The notes: a model not told the origin generated them from the sequence alone. A stretch of DNA of 64,000 nucleotides from CAVSQX01 sp963730225 (GCA_963730225.1 CAVSQX010000001.1:1364001-1428000); one strand, 5' to 3'; counted from the first letter of the stretch, positions 17,319 to 29,200 are shown. Translations and numbers: made by a program.

Positions 17319-18140
17319 ATGCCGCTGCCGGTTTTGAAATCCACGTACGCCGCCAGCACCGATGATCTGCTGCGTTTTGCCCGGCAGATTGATTTGGAGT
17401 GGTGCCGACATCTCGCCTCCGAAACCCTGCTGGATTTCGGCCGGGCCTTTGCCGAGCCAAAGCTGGACGTTGTCCCGGCCGCCAACTGCGTGCTGGACGC
17501 CATCGTGCCCCCCGGGCTTTCGGCCGGCGAAACGCTCGGGCGCGTCCAGGCCCATTTTGCCGCGGCGGGCTCGGCGTGCCGGCGGTGGTCGATGAATTCT
17601 TCCGCACCGCCCGCCGAAGCGCAAGCGTTGATCGCGCTTCTGTTGCGTCAATCGCATCGGCCCCAAATCGCCAATGTTTTTCATCTCTCTCAACCGCAGC
17701 CCTTGCCGTCGACCGCGGTTGCCGGCGTGACGATAATCCCCGCCCGCGCCAGCTTCCGCCATTGCCGAGCATTAGCCGAGCAGTGCGCCGATGAATTCGG
17801 TTCGCCGCTTTTGGCCGATGCGCAAATGCTGCATCTGGACGACGGACATTACGACGCCCTGCTGGCCCTGCACGACGGTATGGCCGTGGGGTTCGTGGGC
17901 GTGCTGGCGGTCGGAGAAATCGGCGCGATCGCGGAATTGTTTGTCGCCAAACCGTTTCGTCGGCAGGGAATCGCCCGCTTGCTCATGGGCCGGGCCATCG
18001 AGATTTGCCTCCGCTCGCTGTTCAAGCATGTTCTGCTGACCGTCGATTCCGCCAACGAACCGGCCAGCCAGCTGCTCGGCCATCTCGGCTTTCGCATGGT
18101 CGGCCAGTTGACTTCCTATGTCGCCGCCGCCAAGCCATGA
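17319..18140 (+). CDS. GNAT family N-acetyltransferase
   Basis: A 273-residue protein starting at ATG 17319, 7 nt after the DUF488 stop. The C-terminal half (about residues 140-270) is a GNAT domain, with HDGMAVGFVGVLAVGEIGAIAELFVAKPFRRQGIARLLM as strand beta4 and the acetyl-CoA loop (FRRQGIA, the Q/RxxGxG/A motif), then VDSANEPASQLLGHLGFRMVG. The N-terminal ~130 residues are not recognised and may form a second, degenerate GNAT or a substrate domain. The acceptor substrate is unknown. Its 3' end overlaps the convergent glycosyltransferase gene by about 25 bp. Confidence 0.75.
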   Translation: MPLPVLKSTYAASTDDLLRFARQIDLEWCRHLASETLLDFGRAFAEPKLDVVPAANCVLDAIVPPGLSAGETLGRVQAHFAAAGSACRRWSMNSSAPPAEAQALIALLLRQSHRPQIANVFHLSQPQPLPSTAVAGVTIIPARASFRHCRALAEQCADEFGSPLLADAQMLHLDDGHYDALLALHDGMAVGFVGVLAVGEIGAIAELFVAKPFRRQGIARLLMGRAIEICLRSLFKHVLLTVDSANEPASQLLGHLGFRMVGQLTSYVAAAKP

Positions 18141-19211
18141 AATCTCGCGCCTGCGCCGGCCAAAGGCTCGGGCACCTCGACGCGGCGATCCTCGGCCATC
18201 TGGCCATAGACGCTGCGATATTGATTCAACAATCGCGTCCCCGAAAAATATTCGTACGCTTCGGTTCGCGCCATGTCGGCAATCGACCACGCCACGGATG
18301 AATCCGCCCGCAGATCCAAAATGCGCTGCGCCAGTTGCCGCGGAGTCGGATTCGTCGTCATCAACGCGGTGTGGCGATCCTCCAACAATTCCGCCGTCGT
18401 GCGATTGGTCACCGAAACAATCGGCTTTCCCCCGGCCATGCAAATGGCCAGCGGCAACGTCGAACACCGCGGCGCAGCGGTGATCAGAACCGCATCGGCG
18501 ACGCCGAGCAGACGCTCGAATTCGACCGGCGTCCCCAGCATGGTTTCGGCGGTTCGGATCATTTCCGTCTGGCGCAGTCGGTGCACAATCTGCACGATCC
18601 AGCCGGCGCGGGCTCCCCGGCCCCAGAGAAGTATTTTGTACGCGCCAGTCCAGCACATTCAGAATTCCGGCCGTCCAGGCGCTCAATTCGTGGCCCGCAC
18701 ATCGCGTCGATTCACCGGGCGCCAGCAGAACAAAATCGTCCCCGGTCAATCCCAGCGCGGTCCGCATCTCCGGCCCGCCCCGCGGTTGCAGGCGAGAAAA
18801 CTCAACTCCCGGACGAATCAGATGACATCGCGCCCTCGGAACACCGCTCTGCACGGCTACCTCCCGCTGCCAGGCCGTGGAGCAGATCATCTGCACATTT
18901 CGAAAACCCAGGATCGCCCGCAGCCAGCTCAGCGGTCGGCGGCCGAACCATCCTTCAGGACTGAAAACGATGCGAGCCGCGCCCGCCAGCGCGGCGGCAG
19001 TCAGAGCGTCGCTTCCCCAGGCGTGCACCACATCGGACCGGCAACGACGCAACTGCAAAATCGCCGTGGCCATGTTCCGAAAATCACCGCCGATTCCCAG
19101 CGTTTTTTTTTGAAATTCAAACGGCTCGCCCGCCTGACCGCAGACCAGGGCCTGAGTTCGGCGCGTTTCAAAATCGGCGTCAGCGCTGAGCAGATGCAGG
19201 ACGCGGATCAT
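18116..19211 (-). pseudogene. GT4/GT-B-like glycosyltransferase (frameshifted)
   Basis: Two frames combine into one GT-B protein of about 364 residues. The first half from ATG 19211 (MIRVLHLLSADADFETRR) has VVHAWGSDALTAAALAGAARIVFSPEGW and LIRPGVEFSRL, the acceptor-domain pattern of family 4 glycosyltransferases. The second half has YKILLWGRGARAG, FERLLGVADAVLITAAP and LAICMAGGKPIVSVTN, the nucleotide-sugar domain. They part near 18643, where NVLDWRVQNTS should continue into AYKILLWG; one base out or two in restores the frame. It follows a secreted HEAT-like protein and an unrecognised protein on the same strand. It probably builds a surface glycan, but donor and acceptor are unknown. Confidence 0.77.
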
Positions 19212-19253
19212 TCGCCAGTAAGGTAGTCGAAACCGGCTCGGCCGTAAAAGCAA

Positions 19254-20390
19254 TCACGGCTGTGTTGTCGGCGACGCCAAAAGCTCGCGCAGCGACCCCA
19301 CCGCCGTGCGGCGCGCCTCGCCCCGCAGCGAGGTATCGAATGCGATGGTTCGACCCGTCACCTTCTCGAGCCGATCCAGAGCGCTGTGAACGATGAAATC
19401 GTCGGTTTCAAAAAGGCAATCGAGCAGAAAGTTCACGTCGCTGCGAAGACGCACCACGTCTTCGTCCGCCACGGGATGGTAAGCCGACAGAAATGCATCG
19501 ATGCGGCTGTTCTGCTCGGCCGACAGTGACGAGCGGTCGATGTGCATCAGGCAAATCGCCGCCGGCTCGCCCATGTCCTGCAATTTCCTGGCGGCAGTCT
19601 GACGCACGTGAAAATCATCTGAATCCAGCTCCACCACGATCTGCCGCACCGAACTCATCGCCCCCGCCGCCGGACGCGCTTCATCCGCGAAAACCTCCCA
19701 CGCCAGCACCGGATCGCTTCCGAATATCGCCTCTTCAATATGCAATTCCCGGAAAATCGGCTCCAGATAAATAGCCGTATCCCCGCGATACATGCGCCGC
19801 AGCGACAAAAAATCATCCGCCGTGCGATCCACTTTCTTCGGCGCAACGCCGTTCATTTTGCTCGTGACATTCACAATCAAATGCACCGGCGGTTCGCCGT
19901 TGAGAAACCCGGGCGCGTTCTGCATCAGCGAAATGTTGCGCGTCTCGGTCGGCGAATCGCTGTCCTGCGAAATCGACAGCTTCATCGGATTCAGCGAGAC
20001 GGTGATCGCTTCCTCCTCGCCGCCGGGCAGCGTGTTGGTGTGGATGAACATGAACGTATCGGGCGTGTACGGCGGACGAAAGAACGGTTGCGGCCCGCCG
20101 TTCCACACCCCCAGCCCGCGCAACTGCACGCGGCAAATTCCCTCAAGCGGATCGGCGACGATCACCGTCCATCCGCTGGTGCTGTGCAATCGCGTCGAGA
20201 GAATCAGGTTGTTGTTGAACCCATCGAGGCTGATCTGCAATACATCACTGATGGGCAGATGGGCGACGTTGGGATCGTTCCGAGCCTGCTCGATCTCCTG
20301 GCGTTCCTTGGCGTCGCCCCCATCCTGGGCGCGAACCAGCGGCGCTGCCAGAACCGCGGCCAGCAGAAAATGTCCCATCGTCCATCGCAT
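19254..20390 (-). CDS. Secreted HEAT-repeat-like protein, function unknown
   Basis: A 378-residue exported protein from ATG 20390, which shares one base with the upstream stop (TAATG), so translation is probably coupled. Residues 1-~22 (MGHFLLAAVLAAPLVRAQ) are a signal peptide. The middle is an unrecognised beta-rich region (residues ~40-230). Residues ~245-300 contain a HEAT-type helical pair, VELDSDDFHVRQTAARKLQDMGEPA, a pattern common in planctomycete periplasmic proteins, followed by more helices. A longer reading from 20600 overlaps the neighbour and adds no signal. It sits between two probable glycan enzymes. The function cannot be assigned. Confidence 0.72.
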   Translation of the reverse strand: MRWTMGHFLLAAVLAAPLVRAQDGGDAKERQEIEQARNDPNVAHLPISDVLQISLDGFNNNLILSTRLHSTSGWTVIVADPLEGICRVQLRGLGVWNGGPQPFFRPPYTPDTFMFIHTNTLPGGEEEAITVSLNPMKLSISQDSDSPTETRNISLMQNAPGFLNGEPPVHLIVNVTSKMNGVAPKKVDRTADDFLSLRRMYRGDTAIYLEPIFRELHIEEAIFGSDPVLAWEVFADEARPAAGAMSSVRQIVVELDSDDFHVRQTAARKLQDMGEPAAICLMHIDRSSLSAEQNSRIDAFLSAYHPVADEDVVRLRSDVNFLLDCLFETDDFIVHSALDRLEKVTGRTIAFDTSLRGEARRTAVGSLRELLASPTTQP

Positions 20391-22054
20391 TACGCCGCTG
20401 CAATCGTAGCACGGTCGGCGGCGATGTGGCGCACGAAATTGAGAATCGTTTCCGCCAGATTCGCTCCGGCAGACGAGGCTCGCGGTTGCATGGAGCCCGT
20501 CAGGGCCAACTTCGCATCTCGAATTAACGATTCGCTCCGTCGACCGGTCGGACGAACGATCGGTTTGCCCAACCACCCCAGCCCGGCGCGCGTTAGCCAA
20601 GGATCGACCAGCGCCCGTGCGTTGCCGATCGCCCGGTAAAATTCTTCGCGCGTTTTCACCGCCCCGCTGGCGGTATATCGGAATTCATCGAGTTCCTCCC
20701 AGCCGCGGCCGTGCAGCCGCAAGGGAATGCCCGCCTTGAGCAGCAGCCGAGCCAATCCCTGCTGATACGCCGGCAGAATCAGGCCTTCGCCAAATCCCCG
20801 CCTGTCGATCAATTCGGCCGCAATACCCATGCTTTTGGCCTCTTTCTCAATGTAGGCCCCCACATCCTCCCCCACCGCCAACGGGTCGTGACGCAATTCA
20901 ATTTCGAGCCGTTCCCACAGCAGACTGTGGCTGGAGAGATCTTCAATGGATTTGGGAATTCGAATTGTTTGCGTGTCGGCCACAATCGCCAGCGTCGGCG
21001 GATTGGAGTCGGCCGCATCGGCGAACCGAAGCGTCGGCCACGGCGCCACGGCCACACGAGACATCGGCCAACCCGCCGACTGCGCCAGCGACCGCCAGGC
21101 CGCGTCGGCCAACAAAAGCACATCGTACGGACCGGCGCTGGCCGCCTGCGGAATATTTGCCCGGGTCATCCATGTGATCCATGGTTTGCCCATGGAAACC
21201 AGATTCGGGGCCTCCTGGCGAGACGCATTGGCCGCAACAATCGCTTCACAGCCGCTGGCCGCCATCGCCAACCCCAGCGGCGATGAAGATGCCGGATCAT
21301 CGCAATCATACCGCTGAAAATTCGCCCCCGCCGCCGTCAACTCATCGACCAGCACATGGCCCGCCTCGTCCCACATCCGAAACGCCGAACCGGCCGCCAG
21401 AAGAATTCGCCCCGGCTCACAACATTCCCTCTGATTCAGCAGCGTTTGAATTCGCGCCGTGCGTTCGATTGACACCGCCGAAAACACCGCCTGCGCCTGG
21501 GCGATCATCGGATTCACCTGCTCGTCGCTCATCAGTTTGGTGCGAATGAACTTTCCGGGAGTCGACAGGCCCGGCTCCTCCTCGAATAGCTGGCGCAAAT
21601 CGGCTTGCCACGAATCTCCACCGACAAGCCAGAATTTTTTTGCGGCGATCCACGAAGAGAAATCGTAACTGCCAAGCAGAATGGTAAGAGCGGTCCAGTC
21701 TGGAACAATCGAAAGCAGGGCCGGATCATCGCCCAGCCGCGACCGCGCCGCCCGCAACAGCCCCGAGTGTGCCGGCCCCAGAAAGCAGTGATGCAGATTG
21801 CTGGACTCCAGCGGAGCGAGCAGCGCCTTCCCCGCCGCCATCGGCACCGAGCAGCCCGACCACCATTTTCCGCCCAGCATCGCCGTGAGCGAACCGTCGC
21901 GCCCCAAGACCCATTCGACTTGCCAGGGCATCGAGCCCAGGCGCTCAGCGAGCCGCGGTTGCGTTTGCTCCACGGCGGCGCGATTGCGCAGCCAATTCTG
22001 CCGGGCTTCCTGATCCGCGGTGGAAATCCCCGGCTCAACCTGCATGAGTGTCAT
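20390..22054 (-). CDS. Unrecognised 554-residue protein, possibly glycosyltransferase-like
   Basis: A full-length 554-residue frame starting at ATG 22054, with no signal peptide and no membrane segment. The last third (GIPLRLHGRGWEELDEFRYTA, FYRAIGNARALVDPW, then an AGLGWLGKPIV segment) resembles the C-terminal domain of CgeB/GT-B-type glycosyltransferases, in which a glycosyl donor site is followed by a name-tag-like G-x-P. The N-terminal half has a repeated Rossmann-like alternation (EAIVAANASRQ, YDVLLLADAAW). I do not recognise a named family. The genes downstream (HEAT-like protein, GT4 enzyme) and the coupled TAATG junction suggest a surface-glycan unit. purD is divergent, 78 bp away. 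Confidence 0.6.
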   Translation of the reverse strand: MTLMQVEPGISTADQEARQNWLRNRAAVEQTQPRLAERLGSMPWQVEWVLGRDGSLTAMLGGKWWSGCSVPMAAGKALLAPLESSNLHHCFLGPAHSGLLRAARSRLGDDPALLSIVPDWTALTILLGSYDFSSWIAAKKFWLVGGDSWQADLRQLFEEEPGLSTPGKFIRTKLMSDEQVNPMIAQAQAVFSAVSIERTARIQTLLNQRECCEPGRILLAAGSAFRMWDEAGHVLVDELTAAGANFQRYDCDDPASSSPLGLAMAASGCEAIVAANASRQEAPNLVSMGKPWITWMTRANIPQAASAGPYDVLLLADAAWRSLAQSAGWPMSRVAVAPWPTLRFADAADSNPPTLAIVADTQTIRIPKSIEDLSSHSLLWERLEIELRHDPLAVGEDVGAYIEKEAKSMGIAAELIDRRGFGEGLILPAYQQGLARLLLKAGIPLRLHGRGWEELDEFRYTASGAVKTREEFYRAIGNARALVDPWLTRAGLGWLGKPIVRPTGRRSESLIRDAKLALTGSMQPRASSAGANLAETILNFVRHIAADRATIAAA

Positions 22055-22132
22055 ACCGAATTTATCGGACCGGCCGATCGCGCGGCTTGAGACTCTGTAA
22101 ACCGGCCGCCGCTGCGGGTAAGTTAGCGCCCA

Positions 22133-23401
<1,269 letters not shown>

Positions 23402-23407
23402 GTTCTT

Positions 23408-24358
23408 ATGCCGCCGATCGTTTTGCTTACCGAAGGCTCCGATCCCAAGCCGCTTCAGTGGCTCAAGCAGCATGTGGATGTTGTCGAGATCGGGCCCGCC
23501 GACGCGGATTTCCAGCGGCAACTGGCTCGCGCCAACGGAATGGTGGTTCGCACCTACACGAAGGTTGATGCGAAGCTACTGGATCAGGCGCCGAATCTGA
23601 AAGTCGTCGGCCGCGGCGGCGTGGGGTTGGAGAACATCGACGTGAGCGAATGTCGGCGGCGCGGCGTCGAGGTGGTATTCACACCCGATGCCAACACGCT
23701 GGCCGTGGGCGATTTCGTTTTCGGATATCTCCTGCAAATGCTGCGGCCGTGGGCATTCTTCCGCCAAGCGGTGTACCAAGCGAACGAATTCAAGAAAATC
23801 CGCGACACGCAGCGCGGGCGGCAGCTCAACGAGTTGACGATCGGAATTCTCGGCATGGGCCGCGTCGGCCGCCGCGTCGGGCACATCGCTGCAAACGGGT
23901 TCGCCATGCCCGTGATCTACAACGATCTGGCGGACGTGAAACCGCTGCTGGATTTTCCCGCCGACCCCGTCGACAAGCCGACGCTGTATCGCCGGGCCGA
24001 TATTCTCTCGCTGCACGTCGACATGCGGCCGGGAAACGAAAATCTGGTCGGCGCAGCCGAGATGGCTACGATGAAACTCGATGCCATTCTGATCAATACC
24101 AGCCGCGGCGAAGTATTGGATGTAACCGCGCTGGCGGCGGCGCTCCGAGCCGGTCGCCTGGCTGGCGCCGCTCTGGATGTCTTCTGGCCCGAACCGCCCA
24201 AACCCGATTTCCCCCTGCTGGGTCTGCCCAATGTTCTGCTATCGCCACACATGGCGGCCCGAACGTTCACTGCCATCGAGAACATGAGTTGGGTCGTCCG
24301 CGACATCGTCGAAGTGCTCAACGGCCGGCCGGCGAAATATCCCGCGCCCGGCCGATAA
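23408..24358 (+). CDS. D-2-hydroxyacid dehydrogenase (SerA-like)
   Basis: A 316-residue NAD-dependent dehydrogenase of the D-isomer 2-hydroxyacid family. It has the substrate-domain segment VVGRGGVGLENID, the dinucleotide-binding LTIGILGMGRVGRRVG (about residues 139-155), the catalytic Arg in INTSRGEV, a Glu in FWPEPP and the His in LSPHMA. It is shorter than classical SerA because it has no ACT or regulatory domain, so it could be 3-phosphoglycerate dehydrogenase or a hydroxypyruvate/glyoxylate reductase. It starts 6 nt after purD and is probably co-transcribed. The substrate is not determinable from sequence. Confidence 0.85.
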   Translation: MPPIVLLTEGSDPKPLQWLKQHVDVVEIGPADADFQRQLARANGMVVRTYTKVDAKLLDQAPNLKVVGRGGVGLENIDVSECRRRGVEVVFTPDANTLAVGDFVFGYLLQMLRPWAFFRQAVYQANEFKKIRDTQRGRQLNELTIGILGMGRVGRRVGHIAANGFAMPVIYNDLADVKPLLDFPADPVDKPTLYRRADILSLHVDMRPGNENLVGAAEMATMKLDAILINTSRGEVLDVTALAAALRAGRLAGAALDVFWPEPPKPDFPLLGLPNVLLSPHMAARTFTAIENMSWVVRDIVEVLNGRPAKYPAPGR

Positions 24359-24447
24359 TCTCGCTCCGTTTTCGCACGAAATTCAACGGATTGTCCGATC
24401 ACATCGAAGTGGCGTCCCGCGCCGGGCGTCGGGAGTACAATTGGATC

Positions 24448-24936
24448 ATGCTGTCGATCGGCCGATCGTGGATATTTTATGTGCTGCTGACCGTCCTCGT
24501 CGGCGGACATCTCTACGATTCCATCCATCGGAAGGAGCATTGGCCGTTTTCCGATTATCCGATGTTTCAGGACATCGCCCAGGATCACATGGTGACGTAT
24601 CTGTTCACCGTCGTGGCCGAAAATCCCGACGGCAGCGAACGGGAATTGGCGATGGACTGGCGCTGGGTTCCCAGCCTGCCGCCGTATCGACTTCAGAAAA
24701 GCGTGACTCGATATACCCAGACCGATCCGCAGCCGCAGAAGGTTCGCGCGTTGCTCGCCGATTACCTCCATCAATACGAAATTCGCCGCAAGTTGGGATT
24801 GAATCCGGGGCCGCCGATTCACACGGTGCGGGTGTACCGTCGCGACGTTCCGCTGACCGTGCCGCCCGCTCCCCTGACGCCCGATGATCCGGCAAAAGAC
24901 GGCGCCACGCTGCTGTCCCAGGCGCCCAGCCGGTGA
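24448..24936 (+). CDS. Small membrane-anchored protein upstream of HTTM gene
   Basis: A 162-residue protein from ATG 24448. A longer frame from 23650 overlaps the dehydrogenase and is rejected. Residues ~5-22 (RSWIFYVLLTVLVGGHLY) are one membrane anchor; the rest looks extracytoplasmic and soluble (HWPFSDYPMFQDIA, RVYRRDVPLTVPPAP). I recognise no domain. Its stop overlaps the likely start region of the HTTM-DCC gene, so the two proteins are probably made together. Similar small proteins often precede HTTM genes, which suggests a partner role, but this is inference. Confidence 0.68.
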   Translation: MLSIGRSWIFYVLLTVLVGGHLYDSIHRKEHWPFSDYPMFQDIAQDHMVTYLFTVVAENPDGSERELAMDWRWVPSLPPYRLQKSVTRYTQTDPQPQKVRALLADYLHQYEIRRKLGLNPGPPIHTVRVYRRDVPLTVPPAPLTPDDPAKDGATLLSQAPSR

Positions 24937-24941
24937 TTTTT

Positions 24942-26207
24942 ATGCGCGATCTGACTCAACGTTGGAATCGATTCTGGTTCGCACCGGCCGACGCGCAAAC
25001 GCTGGGCGTCTGCCGAATGATCGTCATGCTCGGCGCATTTTTCTTCTACCGCAGCCGCGATTTCTCGTCTTGGAGCTACGTGCAGCGTTCGTTCTGGCAG
25101 GCCATCCCGCTGTTCGAACACATGCACTGGACGCCCCTGGGGCCGCAAGGGATGTGGGCGTTGGGATTAATCTGGAAGGCGTCTCTTCTCCTGGCCGGCA
25201 TCGGGCTCTTCACGCGCTTCAGCTGCGCCGCCGCCTTTGGGCTGAGCCTTTATCTGCTGGGAATGCAGAACAATTTCGGGAAGCTGGAACACAACGATCC
25301 GATCATCATCTGGTGTTTTCTGATTCTCGCCGTCGGGCGCAGCGGCGATGCGTGGTCGCTGGATCAGCTCATCGCCGCCATCCGAGGCAATCGTCCGCCC
25401 GGGCCGCATGCCGAATACCGCTGGCCGCTGCGAATGATGCAGTTGCTGATGGCCATGATTTTCTGCATCGCCGGCTTCAGCAAGCTGCGAACCAGCGGCG
25501 TCGCATGGGCGCTATCGGACAATCTGCGAAATGTCTTTTTGATGGAACATTACCTGGCGAACCCGGCGCTGAGCTGGGGAGTCTGGATCGCCGCACATCC
25601 GATGCTCTGTCGCCTTCTGGCCGTTGCTTCGCTGACGGCCGAGGTCACCGCGCCGCTGGCTCTGCTGAGCCGATGGGCCCGATGGATCATTATTCCGTCG
25701 CTCTTTGCGGTGCAGTTGGGAAACCAGTTGCTGCTGGGGATCGACTTCCGCCAATTCATGTTGTGCTACGCCTGCTGGATTCCGTGGACGAATCTGGGCC
25801 GCCGCATCAGCGCCGCGTCCAACGGAAGCAAAATCGCCGTGCTCTTCGACGGCAGTTGCGGTCTGTGCAAGCGTACGGTCGATGTGATTCGGCGGCTTGA
25901 TCTGCTGGATCGTGTCGAGATTCTAGACGCCACGAACGATTGGCCTACGGTCGCCCGGCGATTTCCATCACTGAGTCAACAGCAGTGCATGAAGCTGATG
26001 CACGTCGTCGACGCCCATGGAACTATCACCACCGGCTTCTACGGCTACCGCACGATCGCCTGGAACATCCCCTTGTGGTGGCCGCTGCTGCCTTTGCTGT
26101 ATCTGCCCGGCGTCCCCACGGCGGGGAACCTTGTCTATGAGCGAATTGCCGACGGCCGATTCCGCGCCACCTGCCGCATCGAAGACGCGCCAACCGCGCA
26201 GAAATAA
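24942..26207 (+). CDS. HTTM domain membrane protein fused to DCC thiol-disulfide oxidoreductase
   Basis: About 421 residues from ATG 24942 (a GTG at 24933 is possible). The N-terminal ~285 residues form the horizontally transferred transmembrane (HTTM) domain related to vitamin K gamma-carboxylase, with several membrane helices (FGLSLYLLGMQNNF, LQLLMAMIFCIAGFSKL). The C-terminal domain begins IAVLFDGSCGLCKRTVDVIRRL, the CGLC active site of the DCC/DUF393 thioredoxin-like family. The fusion implies a membrane enzyme with a redox-active domain. Its substrate is unknown. The preceding gene is a small membrane-anchored protein. Confidence 0.82.
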   Translation: MRDLTQRWNRFWFAPADAQTLGVCRMIVMLGAFFFYRSRDFSSWSYVQRSFWQAIPLFEHMHWTPLGPQGMWALGLIWKASLLLAGIGLFTRFSCAAAFGLSLYLLGMQNNFGKLEHNDPIIIWCFLILAVGRSGDAWSLDQLIAAIRGNRPPGPHAEYRWPLRMMQLLMAMIFCIAGFSKLRTSGVAWALSDNLRNVFLMEHYLANPALSWGVWIAAHPMLCRLLAVASLTAEVTAPLALLSRWARWIIIPSLFAVQLGNQLLLGIDFRQFMLCYACWIPWTNLGRRISAASNGSKIAVLFDGSCGLCKRTVDVIRRLDLLDRVEILDATNDWPTVARRFPSLSQQQCMKLMHVVDAHGTITTGFYGYRTIAWNIPLWWPLLPLLYLPGVPTAGNLVYERIADGRFRATCRIEDAPTAQK

Positions 26208-26272
26208 AGCCGCCGACGGCAAACCCTCCGCGCCACCGCCGGCGGCCAAAAACGAAACTGCAAATCTCTGCC

Positions 26273-29200
26273 TTACTTCACCACAACGTCACTGAATGTC
26301 GCAGTGGAGAGCGCGGCCGAATCCTGGCCCGCTACCGTCAGCCCGATCTCGACGTTGGAATTCATCGAGAGGGTATCCGAACCCACCTTCGTCCATGTTT
26401 TTCCGTCCGCTGAAACATAGCAGACAAACGTATCGCCCTGGCGGATTAATTTCACCCATCGCACGGCGTCGCGGGAGAAATTCACATCGGCCCGGGTCGC
26501 CGTGCGGCCCGTCGTGGAATCGCGCGTCTGGAAAACGGCGTCTTTCCCGGCCGTTCCAATCAGCAGCGAAACTTCCCTCGCGTTGGCGGCACTGCCGTCG
26601 CGGATCATCACGCCCGCCTTGAACCGAGCATCGTTGATCGGGGCATTTTCCACTTTCGCCACGATCTGCCCGTTGCCCCAAAGCCGTGTGTAATCGAAAT
26701 GCGACGCATCCGAATCGCCGCTGGTTTTCGAGCCGCTGGCGGAAAGAATGAAACAACCTTTGGCGTGGGATGATTCGCCGGCCACAACGGCACTGCCGAT
26801 ATCCGTGCTTTTCCAGCCGTTGGGCAGCGCCAAATTTTCACCCGACAAATCCTCATCGCGCTGCGTCGAGACGCTGCGAAAAATGGCTTCGATCGGCCCG
26901 GCGTCCAGGCTGGCGGCCGCCAGCGTGACCGGAACGCCCGAATCGGAGACCGGCGCAGCGGCCGCAACCGGTCCGTAGCTGACTTCGCTGGAGGAGATGT
27001 ATCCCGTCGCAATCGTTTCCTGCCGATTAAGATCGGCCCACGGCGAATCGCCGGCGCCGAGATTCGCACCAACCGCCGCCGAGTTGACGTTGTCCTGCGG
27101 CAGCGAACTGAAGAAGTTTCGGTTCGACGTCAAAAGAGCGAAAACTTCCCCGTCTTCGGTGGCCCACTGGTCATGATTCGCGATGCCGTTCCCAATCCAC
27201 GGACCGGTTGCGCTCAGGCCGTCAACTCCCGCCATGACCGAGCTGTCGTCCGCAAATCCCGTGGAATCAAAATGGAACGGATCGGAAGCGACCGAATTCT
27301 GCCAGTTGTTGTTGGCCAGAAGAACCGGGTCGGTTGCTGTGCCGGGTCCCGATGTTGTTTGGCCGTCGCCACCTGGGTCGGGATTGGCGCCGCCGCTGGA
27401 AGCGGGATCTCCACCGTCGCCGGTTTGACCGGTGGTCGTGGGCCCCGTCGACGTTTCGCCGCCGGTTGGATCCTGGCTGGAGGTGGGTCCCGTTTCCACG
27501 ATTCCTCCACCCTTGCCGGCGTGCCCACCGCCACCGCTGCCGCTGCCGCTGGTTCCAGTTTGACCGTCCCCGGTGGATTTTCCTGCGCCGGAAGTTGTAG
27601 AGCCGCTCGATCCGCTGCTGGCCGTCGACCCGCTGCTGGTTCCGGTTTTACCTCCGCTCGATTTTCCGCTGGTGGTTCCACCGCTCGTGCCGCTGCCGGT
27701 GGTCGATCCACCGGTGCTTCCCGCTTGCCCGGTCGATCCGCTGCCTGTGCTTCCGCTGCTCGTCGTTCCACCGCCGCCGTCGCCCACGCCTGTCGCCCCG
27801 CCGCCCGATGAACCCGCCGCCCCGCCCGATTCAAAAGCGCCGATGTCGAATGCACCGCCCTGCGGAGTCGCATCGCCGTAAAAATCGGACGACGGTGCGG
27901 CAAAGCCGTAGTTCGAAGCGACATTGATCCCGGCGTTGATCAGCGGCGAACCCGACAGCAATTCGTACGCCGTGAGCGTCTTGAGCTGGCTCGGGTTGGT
28001 CAGCGCCGCGCCCTGCCCGGCGGAACTGAAATCGGGATCGACCTGTTTGCCCACCGTGGTGCCGTTGAGCTTCTCCTCGCCCGTCGCCGACGCCCACGCC
28101 GAAACGCTGGAATACGTCGTGCTGCCGTAGACGAGATAAACGGAACTCCCGTTGGTCCAGTAGTCGTTGCCGACGAAGGTCAGATTGCTGCCGTGGATTT
28201 CGTCGCTGGGAATGTTGATCAGCGTCACGCTGCCGGTGACGTCGATCACATTGTTGGCGAACACCAGACCGCTGACGTACGACCCGCCCAGCGCGGAATA
28301 CTTCACGCGAATCCCCGCCACGCTGGCCGCGGGAGTCAGGTAGACCACGTTGTTGTAGAACGCCGAATCCTCGATGCTGCCGAAAACGCTCAGCCCGGCG
28401 TACGTATTCTGCCGTCCGTCGTCCTGGCTGATGTTGTAGCGGATGACGTTGTTCTTGAAATCGTTATTGCCCTGCCACTGATCCATCATGAAGCCGGCCC
28501 CGGCGTTCTCGTAGGAATAGTTGTACTGCACGATCGAATTCTGCGTATCCAGATCCAGATCGAATCCATCGCCGTCGTGCCCGTAGTGGGTCGTGTTGTT
28601 GTGCGAGATGTTGTACTGCATCAGCACGCCGGTGGACTCGTAGCACCAGATTCCGCAGCCCCCCTGCCCCGACGCGCCGTTGCTGTACACGTTGTTGTAT
28701 TCGACCGTCGCGCCGTTCACTCCCCCCAATTCGATTCCGCTGCCGCTGATCGTGTCGTTGCTGCCGGGATTAATCCCGGCATTGTCGTAAACGCTGTTGT
28801 TGGAAACCAACTCGTTTTTGTTGGCATTGTTCTGATTCGATTGGAACACTATGCCGTTCTGCACGTTGTTGTGAACCGAGTTGTTCGTCAACTCCACATT
28901 GTCAAAGCCCGCGTTGTTTCCGCCCAGGACATAGATGCCCGCGAGCTGATACCCGCTGATGTCGCAGTTGATGACCCGGCCGTTGGATTCCGAATCGCCG
29001 GCGGGCGCTTCAAAACGCACCCCATCCTGATCCTCGGCGCCGGCCGTGCCGACGAAGATCAGATTCTCGATCCAGATTCCGCTGGTGCCGTAATCGTACG
29101 CCCCGTCGCCGCTGCCGGATTTGATCGTCGCTCGCCCGCTTCCGTAGGAACTGATCGTCACCGGCGTGCTGGATGATCCCCCGTCGCCGGAACGGAACTC

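Noticed and set aside
23650..24447. In-frame extension upstream of the small membrane protein at 24448
   Set aside because: It overlaps the 2-hydroxyacid dehydrogenase in another frame and is rich in Arg/Gly/Ala without any domain; ATG 24448 precedes the membrane anchor.
28193..29176. A 327-codon plus-strand frame opposite the beta-helix gene
   Set aside because: It is the antisense shadow of a repetitive Asn/Gly-rich gene and shows no family motif.
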